This document shows, piece by piece, positions 10,983 to 21,958 of a stretch of 64,000 nucleotides of DNA; position 1 is the first letter of the stretch; each line of letters opens with the position of its first letter. The translations under genes were made by a program, and so were the position numbers. The stretch is from NCBI RefSeq assembly GCF_042100115.1, contig NC_091273.1, forward strand, positions 4,898,001-4,962,000. Reading direction: 5' to 3'. This stretch comes from Alternaria dauci (taxonomy: Eukaryota; Ascomycota; Dothideomycetes; Pleosporales; Pleosporaceae). The notes beneath the pieces were generated by a model, which was not told the origin of the DNA, did no database searches, and was given only the letters and a program-made list of their open reading frames with translations.

Positions 10983-11113
10983 CACGCTATACAAGGGAAA
11001 AGTCAAACATCCTGATAGGCAACTACAGGAGAGCAATCAATCTTTCTTAGCAGAGAGATACTGTACCTAGGTGACTATAGGGGTGGCATTTAATATTTCC
11101 CTTGTATAGCGTG
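10983..11113. repeat. 131-bp element with perfect 18-bp terminal inverted repeats (MITE-like)
   Basis: CACGCTATACAAGGGAAA at 10983-11000 recurs as its exact reverse complement at 11096-11113. An ACC triplet flanks both ends and could be a target-site duplication. The unit has no coding capacity. It lies between the P450 and SDR genes and fills most of that intergenic space. It is either a miniature inverted-repeat element or a large stem in a 3' UTR. Confidence 0.6.
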
Positions 11114-11231
11114 ACCAATTAGAGCGGCAACGTGGTTGAAGATATACACTATCATGCAACCCTTGCGGATACCTTCTAGTTCCATTCCATGACATACAGG
11201 ACATGATCTACTTTAGTGAATTCCACTCTAC

Positions 11232-12044
11232 TCACATCAACAACCCACCACCATCCGTCCTCACCATAAACCCATCAGCATTATAATCTCTCAGCAACCC
11301 CAAATACGTCTCCGCCACATCCTCCGGTCTCCCCACCCTCCCCGTCGCCATCTTCCCCTCCATAGCTTCCATAATTGCCTTCCTCTGCTCCTGCGGATAA
11401 TGGTCCCAAAGTTCTGTCTCCACCGCTCCAGGATTCACACCATTCACACGAACAGGTTTCATATCGAGCGCTAGACCGCGCACCATCGAGTGCCCACCCC
11501 CCGCATAGGAGCCGACGACGCTCCAGTTGGGAATCGGCTTCTCGGACACGGCGCCCGTGGTGATGGTGTAGGAGGATTTGTACGACTGGACGAGGTAGTC
11601 GGGCAGGTGCTTTGCGAGGAGGAGAGGGGCGAAGAAACGGAGTTGGCCGGCGGCCAGGATGTTGGACATTGTCATGTCGCGTAGGTTCATCTCTGCTAGC
11701 TTGTCGCCTGCGGTGTAGACGACGTGGTCGAGTTTTCCCTCTGGCATACTGCTTACTGTCTTGTCCAAAAGCGTCTTTAGTTCTTGGTCCAGTGTGTCTG
11801 GTTTTCCTAGGTCGACGGTGAGACCCCAGATGCGGGGATTGCTGGAGTCGGCTGCTGACGGGTAGGCATCCTTGAGTTTGGATACGGCACTGTCCACGCG
11901 TGACTTGTTTGACGAACTGATGGTTACCAACGCTCCGTTTTCGAGGCAGGCTTCTGCTACGCTGTAGCCAAGTCCTGATGTTCCGCCAATCACTAGGATG
12001 CGTGATCTTTCTAGTTTATTGGTGTAGCGCTTTTGGTCCGCCAT
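11232..12044 (-). CDS. Short-chain dehydrogenase/reductase, atypical
   Basis: A 270-aa intronless protein. The nucleotide-binding motif GGTSGLG lies at about 20-26, followed by the VDLG acidic segment, a TAGD core (NAG-like) and the C-terminal NGVNPGAVETE and RVGRPEDVAE blocks typical of SDRs. The catalytic region is unusual. A Ser (TTGAVS) and a Tyr (GSYAGGGHSM) are present, but the residue four after the Tyr is Gly where classical SDRs have Lys. This occurs in a fungal atypical SDR branch, so it may be a different chemistry and not decay. It is read towards the P450 and is the third member of the possible metabolic cluster. Confidence 0.85.
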   Translation of the reverse strand: MADQKRYTNKLERSRILVIGGTSGLGYSVAEACLENGALVTISSSNKSRVDSAVSKLKDAYPSAADSSNPRIWGLTVDLGKPDTLDQELKTLLDKTVSSMPEGKLDHVVYTAGDKLAEMNLRDMTMSNILAAGQLRFFAPLLLAKHLPDYLVQSYKSSYTITTGAVSEKPIPNWSVVGSYAGGGHSMVRGLALDMKPVRVNGVNPGAVETELWDHYPQEQRKAIMEAMEGKMATGRVGRPEDVAETYLGLLRDYNADGFMVRTDGGGLLM

Positions 12045-12742
12045 GATTCTGTTCTGATGCGTGCAGGTCGATATGAACTTGATAAGAAGATATTTGAAGT
12101 GCTTCTTGCTGAGAGGCGAGTTCGTCTCTAGGTCTTTGTTTCGTTGGTCGTAGCAGATGTTGATGTAGACTGCAAGTGTCGTGCAATACTCTTGTTCGCG
12201 TTAGCAGCACAGAGGGCGGCTCAAATATATACATCTATACACAGCCATGTGCACGTCGGTGTCCCACCACGGCACTTGCATCATTGCAACAAAAAGTCAG
12301 TTGACGTCCTTATCTCCGTTCATTACGGAAATAGTTCATTACACACCGTGACGTTAGCCTCTACCACATAGCGCGCGTATCCACCCACTATTTCTTCGCT
12401 ACATCAACGCCCCACGTTATTGGGCAAAACGGCTTTGAAATTCCCCTGCATGGAAATAAACGGACGTAAATCATTACTTATATTCGGATGCAGCCGTCAT
12501 ACATTACAAATTGATAGGTAGTGAATTTGACCTGACATGATTGTATTTTTCTACATGCACCGTCTAAGGTACGAGAGGTCTCAATTAGAGACGTGCAGTA
12601 GGGCCGCGCTGGTGGCGACGACTACTAGGTCAGCGCTGTTCAGCAGCTTCAGACCCTGGGGTGTGTATATGTAGTTGAGTCTTCTAGAGACTGGGATGCC
12701 TTCAATGCTTAATCTTTAAGAGGGCCGTGTTTTGGTAGTCGA
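12045..12742. other. Intergenic region, SDR / EMC1
   Basis: About 700 bp containing the SDR promoter and the EMC1 3' UTR. No supported gene is visible; the short frames lack motifs. Confidence 0.4.
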
Positions 12743-15671
12743 TCACATTGTCCACATGGTGTTAATCTGCTTACGCTTAACCTAGAGAGGTTGTCAGTAC
12801 GCTTTGTGATGCACAAATACACTTAAAAAGTGAAAATTGCATGAACTTACCAAAGGTGCGACGAACAAAACTCCAACAAATAATCCAACAACAGTAAGAA
12901 GCATGGAAATCTTGTTAAAGCCCTTGCCCAAGATGTCAAAGGCAAAACTGGGTGCAACTCGCGTGCCAAAGATATCTAAGCCATAGGCAAAGACCAGACT
13001 GGTACTTTCAATTCCGCTCTCGCTCGTGATGATGTTTTCGATACCCAGGACTTCGTACTTGTGGGTAAGATGCCACTTCGGGTCGAAGTTGATAACGGGC
13101 GTATACTTGACGAGACCTTCAGAAGCCTCTTGCGCAGTAGGATCACGCCCAACTGGTCGGCGAGGATCAATGACCGTTCGTGGAATACCAATTATAGCAT
13201 TGACTGCGGGTGCAGTAACGAGGAGCTCGCGACTGGTAATGCCCTGCCTGGTCTGCGTGACACTCATGTGTGTAATCTCTGTGGGTACCTGGAAGCTCTG
13301 AGATATTACATAAGGCTTGACGGCATCTCCACTCGAGCCAGAGGGTTGCACAGTGGAAGCGTTAGATGCAGCGCCCAATGGTCCCCTGTCGTCAGGGAGA
13401 GGAGACTCGTAAAGATCAGAAACGACGAGCTGGTAGCCGCGAGATGAAGCGCCGGATGCACCATCAATAGTCAGCGCGTATGCGAACCAGTTCTCCGAGA
13501 CAGTCGCCGGAATGGGTCTTGTAGTATCAACGTCGTTGTGTGACATGGTGTGTAGTACTTGTCCGGATGCAGAGTCAATCAGGTAGATGGAAGCAGACCG
13601 CGCAGAGTCAACGACTGCCGTGACTAGGACAAGGTTGGGGTTCAGGTACTTGTATAGTACCCTCCTGTCTCCTAGCACTTTACCAATGGACGCAACGGGA
13701 TCCTTGACTGGTCGGGCGACGTAGCTAGTTATCTTCTCCCCAGCAGGTGGCGTGAAACTCCATACTGGTTCGGAACTAGGCTTGCTTTCCAGATAGCCTT
13801 TCAGGGTACCATCAACCAAGGTAAAAGCAACAAGCTCTTGTCCCTTGGCAGCGAGCGGAACCTCAACCTTGATCTTGTCGGCAGAGATGAGTCCACCAGT
13901 TGTCGAATTGATGAACAGCGAGCCCTGGAAGCTAGCATCTCTCAGTTCGACGTAGCCACTGTGGGCCTTTAGAGTCGGGTTTTGGAAGCTTGTATCAGGC
14001 GCAAACTGGCCAAGGTCCACGTTCCACATGATCTTGCCTCGCGATCCAACATCGAGGGCAGCGAGGCGACCCGTCTTAGTGGCGACGACAACCAGTTTGT
14101 GGAAGCCAAAAGCATCTTGTTGTATGTCGTCAACTGTCGTCTCCTTGGGCTTGCCAACCACACTACCCAAAAGGCGCTGGGGAATGCTCTGCGCCCAGTC
14201 TGGGAAGTACTTTAGATCTTCAACATGCCTCTGCACACGGTGGATGTAAGCGGAGACGAGGTTACGGTGGCTCTCATCGGCAAGTGCTTGTGCCAGGGCT
14301 TCCTCCTCAGGGAGGGCAGCCCAGACCGCGGAGACAGTTCCAGACAAAAACTCGGGCCGGGTCCAGGCAATTTCATCGTTTCGCAGGAGTGCCCACTGCC
14401 CGTTGGAGTACAAAACAGCCGACCGTACAGCGCTAGCGACGCCAGACTTGAGGACAACCTCAGACTGGCCATGCACAGGAAAGGCGCCCGCAAGCGCCGG
14501 GGAGCCTTTGATATTCCAGCGACCCAACACACCGTGCGAAACAGAAGAGAAGACGGTAGTCTCGTCTTCGGTAAGTCTGGTGAAGTAGACGTTGGCGTCG
14601 GATGTGCTTGTAGCAAACGTTCCTTTGGTCTTTAGCTCTGGGAGGCTGTAGGCCTTGGAGATGGTTTGCTTGTTGAGGTCGACGTGGTATACTTCGGCGG
14701 AATGACCGACGGCGGTTTGGTATTCGACGAGGAAATGGGCGAGCGAGTTGACGTGGTTGGGAGCATGCAGGACAATTTTCTCTACAACCTCGTCCCCTGG
14801 CGTGTTAAAGGACGACACAGCCTTGGAGCCGATAATGTTCACCTTCAGCACCTTGTTCGCCTTGTCGGTCCACGCCAGCAGTGGGGCAGCTGTGTTGGCT
14901 CCGGCGAACAGGATGCGGTCGCGCGCGGATATCTCGGTGTCGGAGTTGAGGGTGTACTGGTCGACCTTCTTGCCGGTAATGGGGTTGAGGGACGTGACTC
15001 GGAGCTTGGAGCCTCCGAGCAGGGGCGTGTGGAGCGCGATGTAGTAGATGGTGGTGGGCGAGGTCGAGACCTGGAAGGGCGTATCTCCGCTGTGAACAAG
15101 TCAGTGTTTGGAACATGTCAATTGATTGGGATATGCACCTTGTATCCTCAAAGGTCCACTTGGCACGGCCAGTCTTGCCATCAAGCCTCTTGACACTGCT
15201 GCTGCCGTCGGCAGTGAGGACAATGGCGTCTTTGGCCGCGCTGATGGTCATGCCATCTTCCTGCTCGAGTATCTCGAGATCCTCGACTGCGGCGCCCTCG
15301 ACGCTAGTCTCCCACACGAGCCGGCCATCCGAGGCGCTCCATGCCGTTACGCGGTTTCCCACAGCGCTGATGACGGTATCCTGCTCGTTTCCTGAGCGCA
15401 GGTGTCCTTTTTGGCCCGGCTGCGAGGCCAAGTGCTGTCGCCACACCAATGCGCCGTCCTTTGGGTTGATGGCGCCGATGGTGTGGTTCTGCGAGATGGA
15501 GTATAACAGAGACGCCTTGGAGCCCGCATAGGGCTTCTGGAAGAAGGTGGCCTCTGGCGCGGGAAGGCCTAGCAGCGCATAGTGGAAGTCAATGTGATAG
15601 GCGTCGTCCTCGAAAATAGCAGCTGCCGGGGCGAGACATGCTGCAAGGGCAATGGCCGCATGGAAACGCAT
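12743..15671 (-). CDS. EMC1: ER membrane protein complex subunit 1
   Basis: Exons complement(join(12743..12781,12851..15089,15139..15671)), 936 aa. EMC1 is the large lumenal subunit of the ER insertase EMC. The protein starts with a signal peptide (hydrophobic MRFHAAIALAACLAPAAA) followed by IFEDDAYHIDFHY, the conserved mature N-terminus. PQQ-like propeller repeats follow, such as GALVWR and GRLVWETS. The C-terminal DUF1620 region includes IYLIDSASGQVLHTMSH. A single TM helix (SMLLTVVGLFVGVLFVAP) precedes a short basic cytosolic tail encoded mostly by the 39-nt last exon, KRKQINTMWTM. Both introns (49 and 69 nt) have GT-AG ends, and the second has a TACTGAC branch site. Yeast EMC1 is shorter; this length fits filamentous fungi. 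Confidence 0.9.
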
Positions 15672-16700
15672 GGTCGGGTGGAATTGCAGCTCGTCGTTGG
15701 CGTCGTCGTCGTCGTCGTTCGGCTACTCTCCACCATGTGTCGGCCTCACATCACTCACCTCTGCAGTGCCCTGATGCACGTGCCCAGACAGCCTGCTCCG
15801 GATCACGGGACCCTGATTGCATGCCCTGCTCCCTAGCCTTGGCACATGGAACATGGAACATGGAACATGGCACCGCCAGCCCAGCCTCTTCACGACTCAG
15901 TTGGAGGCGGCGTCGGGGAACCGGGTCGCCTCCATGGGCCATTATTACGTCGACAAGATGCCTGCTCGACAGCCTTGCGAACCCTTCTTGTGCACGACTC
16001 GATGCCAGGACCACGCTATCATAGATTGGAGCTTGTCCCGACCGACGTCCTGGCTTCGTTTCGCGACTGGCCACGACGTCTTCGTCTCCTTCCCTCTCGC
16101 AGCATCTCGGCGCTTTGTTTTTTTTTTGGCATAATTACGGGCTGTACGGGCTGCACCCCAGAGCCGAACACCTGGCATATCTCCTGCTAAGCCCTACCAA
16201 GTCTACTGCATGCATGTGCCCTTCGCTACCTTCTTCTCGACTGCTCCCTGATTATCGCGACGCCGTTTCCCTCTCCCACCTCGACCTTCACGTGACGGAA
16301 AAATCTGCCCCAGCCCCCCAACCTCGCGCGTCAAACAGGTGAGTTACACAAACTCGCCCGCGCATGCATGCACTCGGTCTGCTCCGATGGCCTCGTTGAT
16401 TGATGCGTCCAAGGCAGCTTTTCTCTGATTGGGCGCAGCTTGATTTAAGAATACATGCGCTGACGAGTGTGGTTGGCCCAGAGCGCAGTACGACGCGCAC
16501 CGCCCCGACTCAGCTCGCTGGTACAGACGCAGTGTCCAAGCAGCACAGCGACTGTGACCGCCTAGCCTCTGCCAGACGACGGCGATTTTGAGCCGCTCGT
16601 CCCTCTGTGGCACACACCGCCACAGAAGGCGAGGAGCACCTCTCTCGTCAATTTTCCTCCTGGCCTCGCAGCCAGCTGCTCGCTCACGCACATCCACAGC
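15672..16700. promoter_or_regulatory. Divergent promoter region, EMC1 / RSR1, with short tandem repeats
   Basis: About 1 kb between two divergently transcribed genes. It holds a CGT trinucleotide run (15701-15719) in the EMC1 leader, the ACATGGA tandem repeat at 15844-15870, and a nine-T run near 16120. No gene was recognised. Confidence 0.45.
15844..15870 (+). repeat. ACATGGA tandem repeat
   Basis: Three perfect copies of the 7-mer ACATGGA and a partial fourth, lying in the EMC1/RSR1 divergent spacer. Confidence 0.85.
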
Positions 16701-17608
16701 ATGTCGCAACGCGAGTACCACATAGTCGTCCTTGGTTCTGGTAAGCTAGTTAGACACGACCAGCGACTACAAGACAGCTGACGACGGTGGCGCTACAGGT
16801 GGAGTCGGAAAGAGCTGCCTAACAGGTAAGGTTACCGCCTCGAGTGCTCGCCATGGTTACAGAATGCTGACCCCTTCAAAGCGCAATTCGTGCAGAATGT
16901 CTGGATAGAGAGTTATGATCCCACCATCGAAGACTCGTACCGGAAGGTGCTTGATGTTGACGTGCGTCTGCTTCAAAGTTGCCCTCGCTCCCGCTACCCT
17001 GTTGCTGACCCACTCGTCCAGGGCCGCCATGTCATCTTGGAGATTCTAGATACTGCCGGCACCGAGCAATTCAGTAAGTCTTGTCAGCTGCCCCATGCGC
17101 CCAGAACGCACGACTAACCTCAAGTAGCTGCCATGAGGTAACACACCGTCCGAGGTTCATTGCAACTCTAGAGACTTACACACCCGACAGGGAGCTATAC
17201 ATGAAAACCGGTCAAGGGTTCCTTCTGGTCTTCAGCATAACGTCGGCGTCTTCGTTCTGGGAATTGGCAGAGCTTCGGGAGCAGATACGACGAATAAAGG
17301 AAGATAGCAACGTTCCCATGGTCCTCATCGGCAACAAGTCAGATCTAGAAGAAGACCGCGCAGTGCCGCGCCCACGAGCCTTTGCAATCTCGCGTGAGTG
17401 GAATATACCGTACTTTGAAACCAGTGCTCGGAGAAGAGCAAACGTGGATGAGGCCTTTGTCGACCTCTGCAGGCAAATCATCCGCAAAGATCAACAGGAA
17501 CGGTCGCGCATGGCCCCACCAGACTCACCGAGGCCTGGTCCGAGGTCGCGGACGCATACTGGAAGACCCAAGCGCAAGGGACACCGACCGCATTGCACCA
17601 TCCTTTAA
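16701..17608 (+). CDS. RSR1: Rap/Rsr1-type Ras GTPase
   Basis: Six exons (16701..16740, 16799..16825, 16882..16961, 17022..17073, 17128..17137, 17191..17608) give 208 aa. G-motifs: P-loop GSGGVGKS, effector [21 protein letters not shown] and ETSAR. The Thr after DTAG (where Ras has Gln61) is diagnostic of Rap/Rsr1/Krev-1. The C-terminus is basic and ends in the CAAX box CTIL; the final Leu predicts geranylgeranylation. Known role: polarity-site selection and hyphal growth direction through the Cdc42 module. Exon 5 is only 10 nt, yet it is needed to complete the conserved FTAMREL segment. Introns are 53-60 nt with GT-AG ends. Confidence 0.88.
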
Positions 17609-18497
17609 GTTACGATACCCTACGACGGACGACTGCACGAGTGGCAGTGGGCTTGCTGGTACAGGTACTGTCATGACTCGATCCGTACCGTTGATTCCAA
17701 GTTTCTCGGTTTAGATTTTTGGTACCATAGAGGTATTAGATTATCCGCCCACAGCGGCAATTAATTTCCGTTCATCATGGCTGTCCTGGCTCGTTCTGCG
17801 TGTTCTGAAGTGGCCATTGGGTCCCGTGAGGTTTCTGGTGGCGGTTCGTACGAAAGTCAAAGTTGTTGTACATGCAGTCCAGACGCCGGCACGGACGCAA
17901 CAAAGTACACCTGTCCTCGCCTGTTGCCCCCACTTGGCGAAGCTGGCAGGTCAATGCGGACGGAGACATCTCGATGAGGTCGGCACATGACGTGTTGGCT
18001 GTCTGCGTACGGGCAATCTGTCTGCTTGCAGGACCATAGTATGCTTCATGTGCAGCGGAGTAACCCCCCTTCCGGGAACGAGCACCTTCCGGAACCGACA
18101 CCGATGGAACTTATCCGGCCCTGCATGCCTACAGCAACCGCGTACCCTCGGGCTGAAACACGAGCGCGTGACATTCAAGACTGTCCTTGTTTGCGGCAAG
18201 CGTTTGCGTGCTTTGTTAGGCAGCTACCTTCGACCCAGACTTGATGCAAGCCGCGGTCCGTAGCCTGACGTCACCAGCGGGGCAATAGAGGGGCATCTTT
18301 CAGGCACACAGCGAATGCCAGATGAGAAAGCGAATCGCCCATGACGCGATACGCATGAGAATCACGATCGACAGCGGGATTTGCAAAAAGTGCCACCCTC
18401 TTCCCTGGGCTTGTGCGTTGCATGTGATGGTTCGTAGCTGCGGGTGTTTGCCCGCGCTTGCGTGGTCTGGCCCCCTCACCCACAGCTTCCTTCCCTG

Positions 18498-18613
18498 TGA
18501 CGTCACTCTCCAAGCACCCAAACAGTGACGTATGTTTGTTTGTGCTGCATTCGCGTCTAGCGCTCAGCCCTCCACTAGCCTCTCTCTCCTACCCCTCTCA
18601 CTCTACATAAATA
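18498..18613 (+). promoter_or_regulatory. GRG1-like core promoter: CRE palindrome, STRE and TATA-like box
   Basis: A perfect TGACGTCA (CRE/ATF site) lies at 18498-18505. A CT-rich stretch with CCCCT (stress element) follows at about 18592-18596, and ATAAATA at 18607-18613. The start codon is 113 bp after the TATA-like box. Stress- and glucose-regulated control is inferred from these motifs and the gene family. Confidence 0.5.
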
Positions 18614-18690
18614 CCCTCACGCCCGGCTCCCTTTGCTTCCTTCATCACACATCAAGCCTTCAACTCCTCTACTACATTCCACTTCTTTCA

Positions 18691-18710
18691 AACCAACCAA
18701 CCAACCAACC
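18691..18710 (+). repeat. AACC tandem repeat in the 5' UTR
   Basis: Five perfect AACC units directly upstream of the GRG1-like start codon. The leader has almost no G, as in many highly expressed fungal mRNAs. Confidence 0.85.
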
Positions 18711-18725
18711 ACCCAACCACTCAAA

Positions 18726-18995
18726 ATGTCTGCTCCCAACGCCAACACTCCCAACGAGGGCATCGTCGGCCAGGCTGTCAACTCTGTCAAGAACGCCGCC
18801 AACTACGTCTCCGAGACTGTCCAGGGCTCCGCCGCCGAGACCAAGAAGGAGGCCAACAAGGAGCAGGCCAAGGGCAACGTCCCCGGCCAGGACTCTCTCA
18901 CCGACCGTGCCTCCGGTGCTCTCAACGCTGCTGGTGAGAAGCTCAACCAGGAGAAGCACGAGGGTTCCGCCGAGGCCAACAAGCGCTCCATCTAA
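18726..18995 (+). CDS. grg-1: Glucose-repressible/clock-controlled protein GRG1-like
   Basis: An 89-aa single-exon, very hydrophilic protein. The segment SVKNAANYVSETVQG followed by Ala/Glu/Lys-rich sequence is the signature of Neurospora grg-1/ccg-1 homologues. These are abundant transcripts induced by glucose exhaustion, stress and the circadian clock; their molecular function is unknown. Codon use is strongly biased to C-ending codons (AAC, GCC, AAG), and the start context is CAAAATG; both suggest high expression. The N-terminal dozen residues (MSAPNANTPNEG) extend beyond the short Neurospora form. No Cys, signal peptide or TM segment is present. Confidence 0.85.
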   Translation: MSAPNANTPNEGIVGQAVNSVKNAANYVSETVQGSAAETKKEANKEQAKGNVPGQDSLTDRASGALNAAGEKLNQEKHEGSAEANKRSI

Positions 18996-20238
18996 GTACT
19001 GAGTACTTGAGCACTGGTTCGACATTTCTCTTCGGTATGTTTTCGGCTTGTCTTCTGCACAAATGATGGATTCTAACATCTGCAAGATTCAGAACGATAC
19101 CACTATGGGTTATGAGCGATGAGCACTGCGACTCTCGCCTGGTTATGATAGTACCATGAATTAATGGCCACAAGATACCAATAAACTTCTTGACAAACAC
19201 TTTATGACTACCTGCTGCGTGATGTTATGCCATGACTGAGACAGCGAATTACTTCCATGCTCGGCGATGATGATATTTCTGAGGTGAAGTAATCTGATCA
19301 ATGGGGTTTCGCACATCATTTGCGACATCTTTTATACAGCTGTGCATCCCTTAATGCTCAACAAAGTTGGAAGAAGATACGTTTCTTATACTCTAGACCT
19401 ATGACCTTTGTTGGTGTGGTCAGACCATACCACATTGGGAATGTCTATTGATGACCTACATTGCTTGTCCACTCTCAAGTGGAGGTATCTTCAACTGTAC
19501 ATGGCCGGCTAGAGATCACAATATTGTGTTCAACATGTCAACGACATTCGGTGGAAACATTCAGTGATTGCGCTAACTAAACTACTACTTGACTAGAATC
19601 CAGGCCTGACAACAAAAACAGAAACAATAGCGTCGCTCAAGACAGCAGTTGGCGAAAAACAGAGGGTATCGAATGATCAGGAAAATGGGAAAGCCAGGTC
19701 TGGAAAGAGTCTGCGGGGATGTGATCCACTTCCCCAGAATCGACTCTTTCCTCGCCTACTGCAGATACTGCGGTACATGCAACGGTGGAGGGGTTGGTGT
19801 GGTACGTGGGTGGGGACGTGGACATGGTCGGTGCTGGCGAAGAAACGCTGCGCTGCTGGCTGCGACCAGCCGAAACATGATGCTGGGGTTTGCAACAAGT
19901 CGCACAGGGCATCGCAGGACGAGGAAGGAAACTCTGGGAATAATTGATTGGGTGCGTCGAGTCCAAGAGGGGCATGGGACGCAGCGCATCCGAGACAAAA
20001 GCACTTTGAGAGTCGGTCGGTGTCTCCTCCACGCTGGAGCAAGCTCTTGATCTTGACGAGGACGACGGCGGCCCCTAAGCGACCGTCTTGGACCCGTGGA
20101 GCCAAGACGCGTCGTTGCCGTGTGAGACGTCGATTTCAATGCTGAACCGGATCTGGAAAATGACCACAAATCCAGTTAGCAAACCTGTCTAGATCCTCCA
20201 GTCCCAAAACGCGGCGGAAGGGAGTAGAAAGAAGGGGT
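18996..20238. other. Intergenic region, GRG1-like / MARVEL gene
   Basis: About 1.24 kb without a supported gene. Overlapping frames on both strands at 19640-20170 show no recognisable domain and compete with one another. Part of this stretch could be a 3' exon or UTR of the MARVEL gene, since a TTTTCCAG acceptor lies at about 20156-20163. Confidence 0.4.
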
Positions 20239-20781
20239 TTACGGGTGCTGGTTAGCACGGCCAGTATGTGTAGTCCTTGCCTTCCTCGTCCTCCAGAACA
20301 TGAAAGCCCCCACACTCGCCGAAACCAACCAAAGCAGCATATTCGTCAACAGCACCCAAACCGCATTCTTCATCCTGATAATCCCCTTATTCCCCTCTGG
20401 CCTCTCGCCAATAAACATGTTCCCAAAAATACCAAACGCAACAAGATAACACAAGAAGACGAGCGCGTCGACGCCAAAAAAGAACCACGACTTGAGCAGG
20501 ATGAGCAGCAGAGAGCACACAGCGCCAAGTGTACCGCACACAACGGCCCACACCCATTTCGAGTCTACGTATTTGCCTTGCTTGCGCGCGTTGTCGAGGT
20601 CGACGGCGTAGAGACCGATGACGGTGAGGCCCATGACGAATTGGAAGAAGCGGAGGGTGATGCGCAGGATGAGCGCTGGGGTGAGGGTGGCCCCGAGAGA
20701 GGTGCCTAGGGTGGCTTTCTCGCCCCGCATGCTGCTACGTGAGAGGAATTTGAAGCCCATTTTTGCTAGGAAACTGAGCAT
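20239..20781 (-). CDS. MARVEL-domain membrane protein
   Basis: A 180-aa protein from ATG 20781 (an alternative ATG lies seven codons in). The frame is open further upstream but begins without an ATG. Four predicted TM helices, at about 30-55, 70-90, 95-120 and 133-155, with the WFFFGVDALVFLCYLVAFGIFG block, match fungal MARVEL-like proteins of the plasma membrane. The C-terminus RKARTTHTGRA is also common in that group. The last codons (NQHP) before TAA are less conserved. A GTAAAC donor overlaps this stop and a good acceptor lies about 70 nt beyond, so a further 3' exon is possible. Function unknown. Confidence 0.75.
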   Translation of the reverse strand: MLSFLAKMGFKFLSRSSMRGEKATLGTSLGATLTPALILRITLRFFQFVMGLTVIGLYAVDLDNARKQGKYVDSKWVWAVVCGTLGAVCSLLLILLKSWFFFGVDALVFLCYLVAFGIFGNMFIGERPEGNKGIIRMKNAVWVLLTNMLLWLVSASVGAFMFWRTRKARTTHTGRANQHP

Positions 20782-21958
20782 TGTGTGGGTCAGCTGGGCT
20801 CGGTGTTTCGATGTGGGTATGTTTAAAGTGATGGATAAATTCTTACGTTTTTTTTTTGATGCGGAGAACGGGTTTGTGAGATTACTCGGTTTGTACGTCG
20901 TGCGCGGTCTTGGTTCTTTGGTTGTCTCGTAGGGATCCTTGGGAGCTTGGGAGTATGGGTGGTTGGTGAGGTCGTCGTGGGAAGAGCAGGGAAGAAATAG
21001 TGCGAAGCTGTAGTAGTTGACAACTCCTTTTCGTACTGTGAACAGGACTAACGTCGTTGTAACTTTGCGTCGTGCAAAAAAATAAACTTTGTTGGCGCAC
21101 AGTGTCCTTGTTTCTCGGGGTCGTGACTGTGTTACTGCTTCCTTCTCTGCCTTCCAAGATCGATGACGTAGTATTCCGACCCTTGATAGCAACTGGCACG
21201 TGGGGTGGGATGTGGCTTCCAGGGTTCAATCAAATTTGTGCATGCGGTTATGCTGCTTTGGTGCAAACATTGGAAGGATCGGCAAAAAGGAAGGGGTAAG
21301 GCTGACTAGAAACACACGGCAAAAGGGGTATTGCGTTATCAGAAAGACGGACGGGTAAGACGCGGTGAAATAGAATCAACAAGGGATTGTCGCGACTGTC
21401 AAAGCCGACGACGGTGACGCAGAGTGAACACGCGATAGGAAAGGCAGAATGCGTTGGAGATGCATCATTCACCTTGCTCTCGCATCTCTTTTGAATCTCC
21501 TTGCGCGATGCATTGTTACACTAGCCACCCTTTACAGCCATGCGTTGGCGCCCGATGGTGCTTTCAGCGCGCGCTGTGAACGTGTGGTTGAAGATCTGGT
21601 GACCCTGTTTCGAGGCGCTAACGTCGTTGGCGCCCGAGTAGCGTTACATTCACGGCAGGGGTATGCCACAGCGCGATTGGCTAACAATTGTCTAGCAACT
21701 GGTGACATGAAACGCAACCACGAAGTCTGACATGGCCTTGCTGTCGCACACGACAGCGTATCAAAAGTGACATTTGGACTGGAGTGACATGTTGACAGTT
21801 TCGGCACTGGAACCTCGTTGTTTCAAGACCTGTCCGCGATGGCACAAACAGGTATGAGAAGAGTAACATTGTCTTATTCTGGAGGGGCATTCATCGCCCG
21901 CAAGTCGTATTCAGCTCCCAGACAATCACTCATTGCACCAGAGGACTTGTCCTCGTCT
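20782..21958. other. Intergenic region, MARVEL gene / GST
   Basis: About 1.18 kb with no supported gene; it contains the MARVEL promoter and the GST 3' UTR. Confidence 0.4.

Larger units (their letters stand above)
17609..18725. other. Intergenic region and promoter upstream of the GRG1-like gene
   Basis: About 1.1 kb without a supported gene. The last 230 bp carries a CRE palindrome, a CT-rich stretch, a TATA-like box and an AACC repeat, listed separately. Confidence 0.5.

Noticed and set aside
19637..20169. Several overlapping frames on both strands
   Set aside because: No motif, mutually exclusive frames and no clear splice structure. At most this is a 3' exon or UTR of the MARVEL gene.
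20782..21192. 137-codon N-terminal extension of the MARVEL protein
   Set aside because: It starts at a non-ATG codon and is Lys/Thr/Pro-rich with no resemblance to the family; it is more likely 5' UTR.
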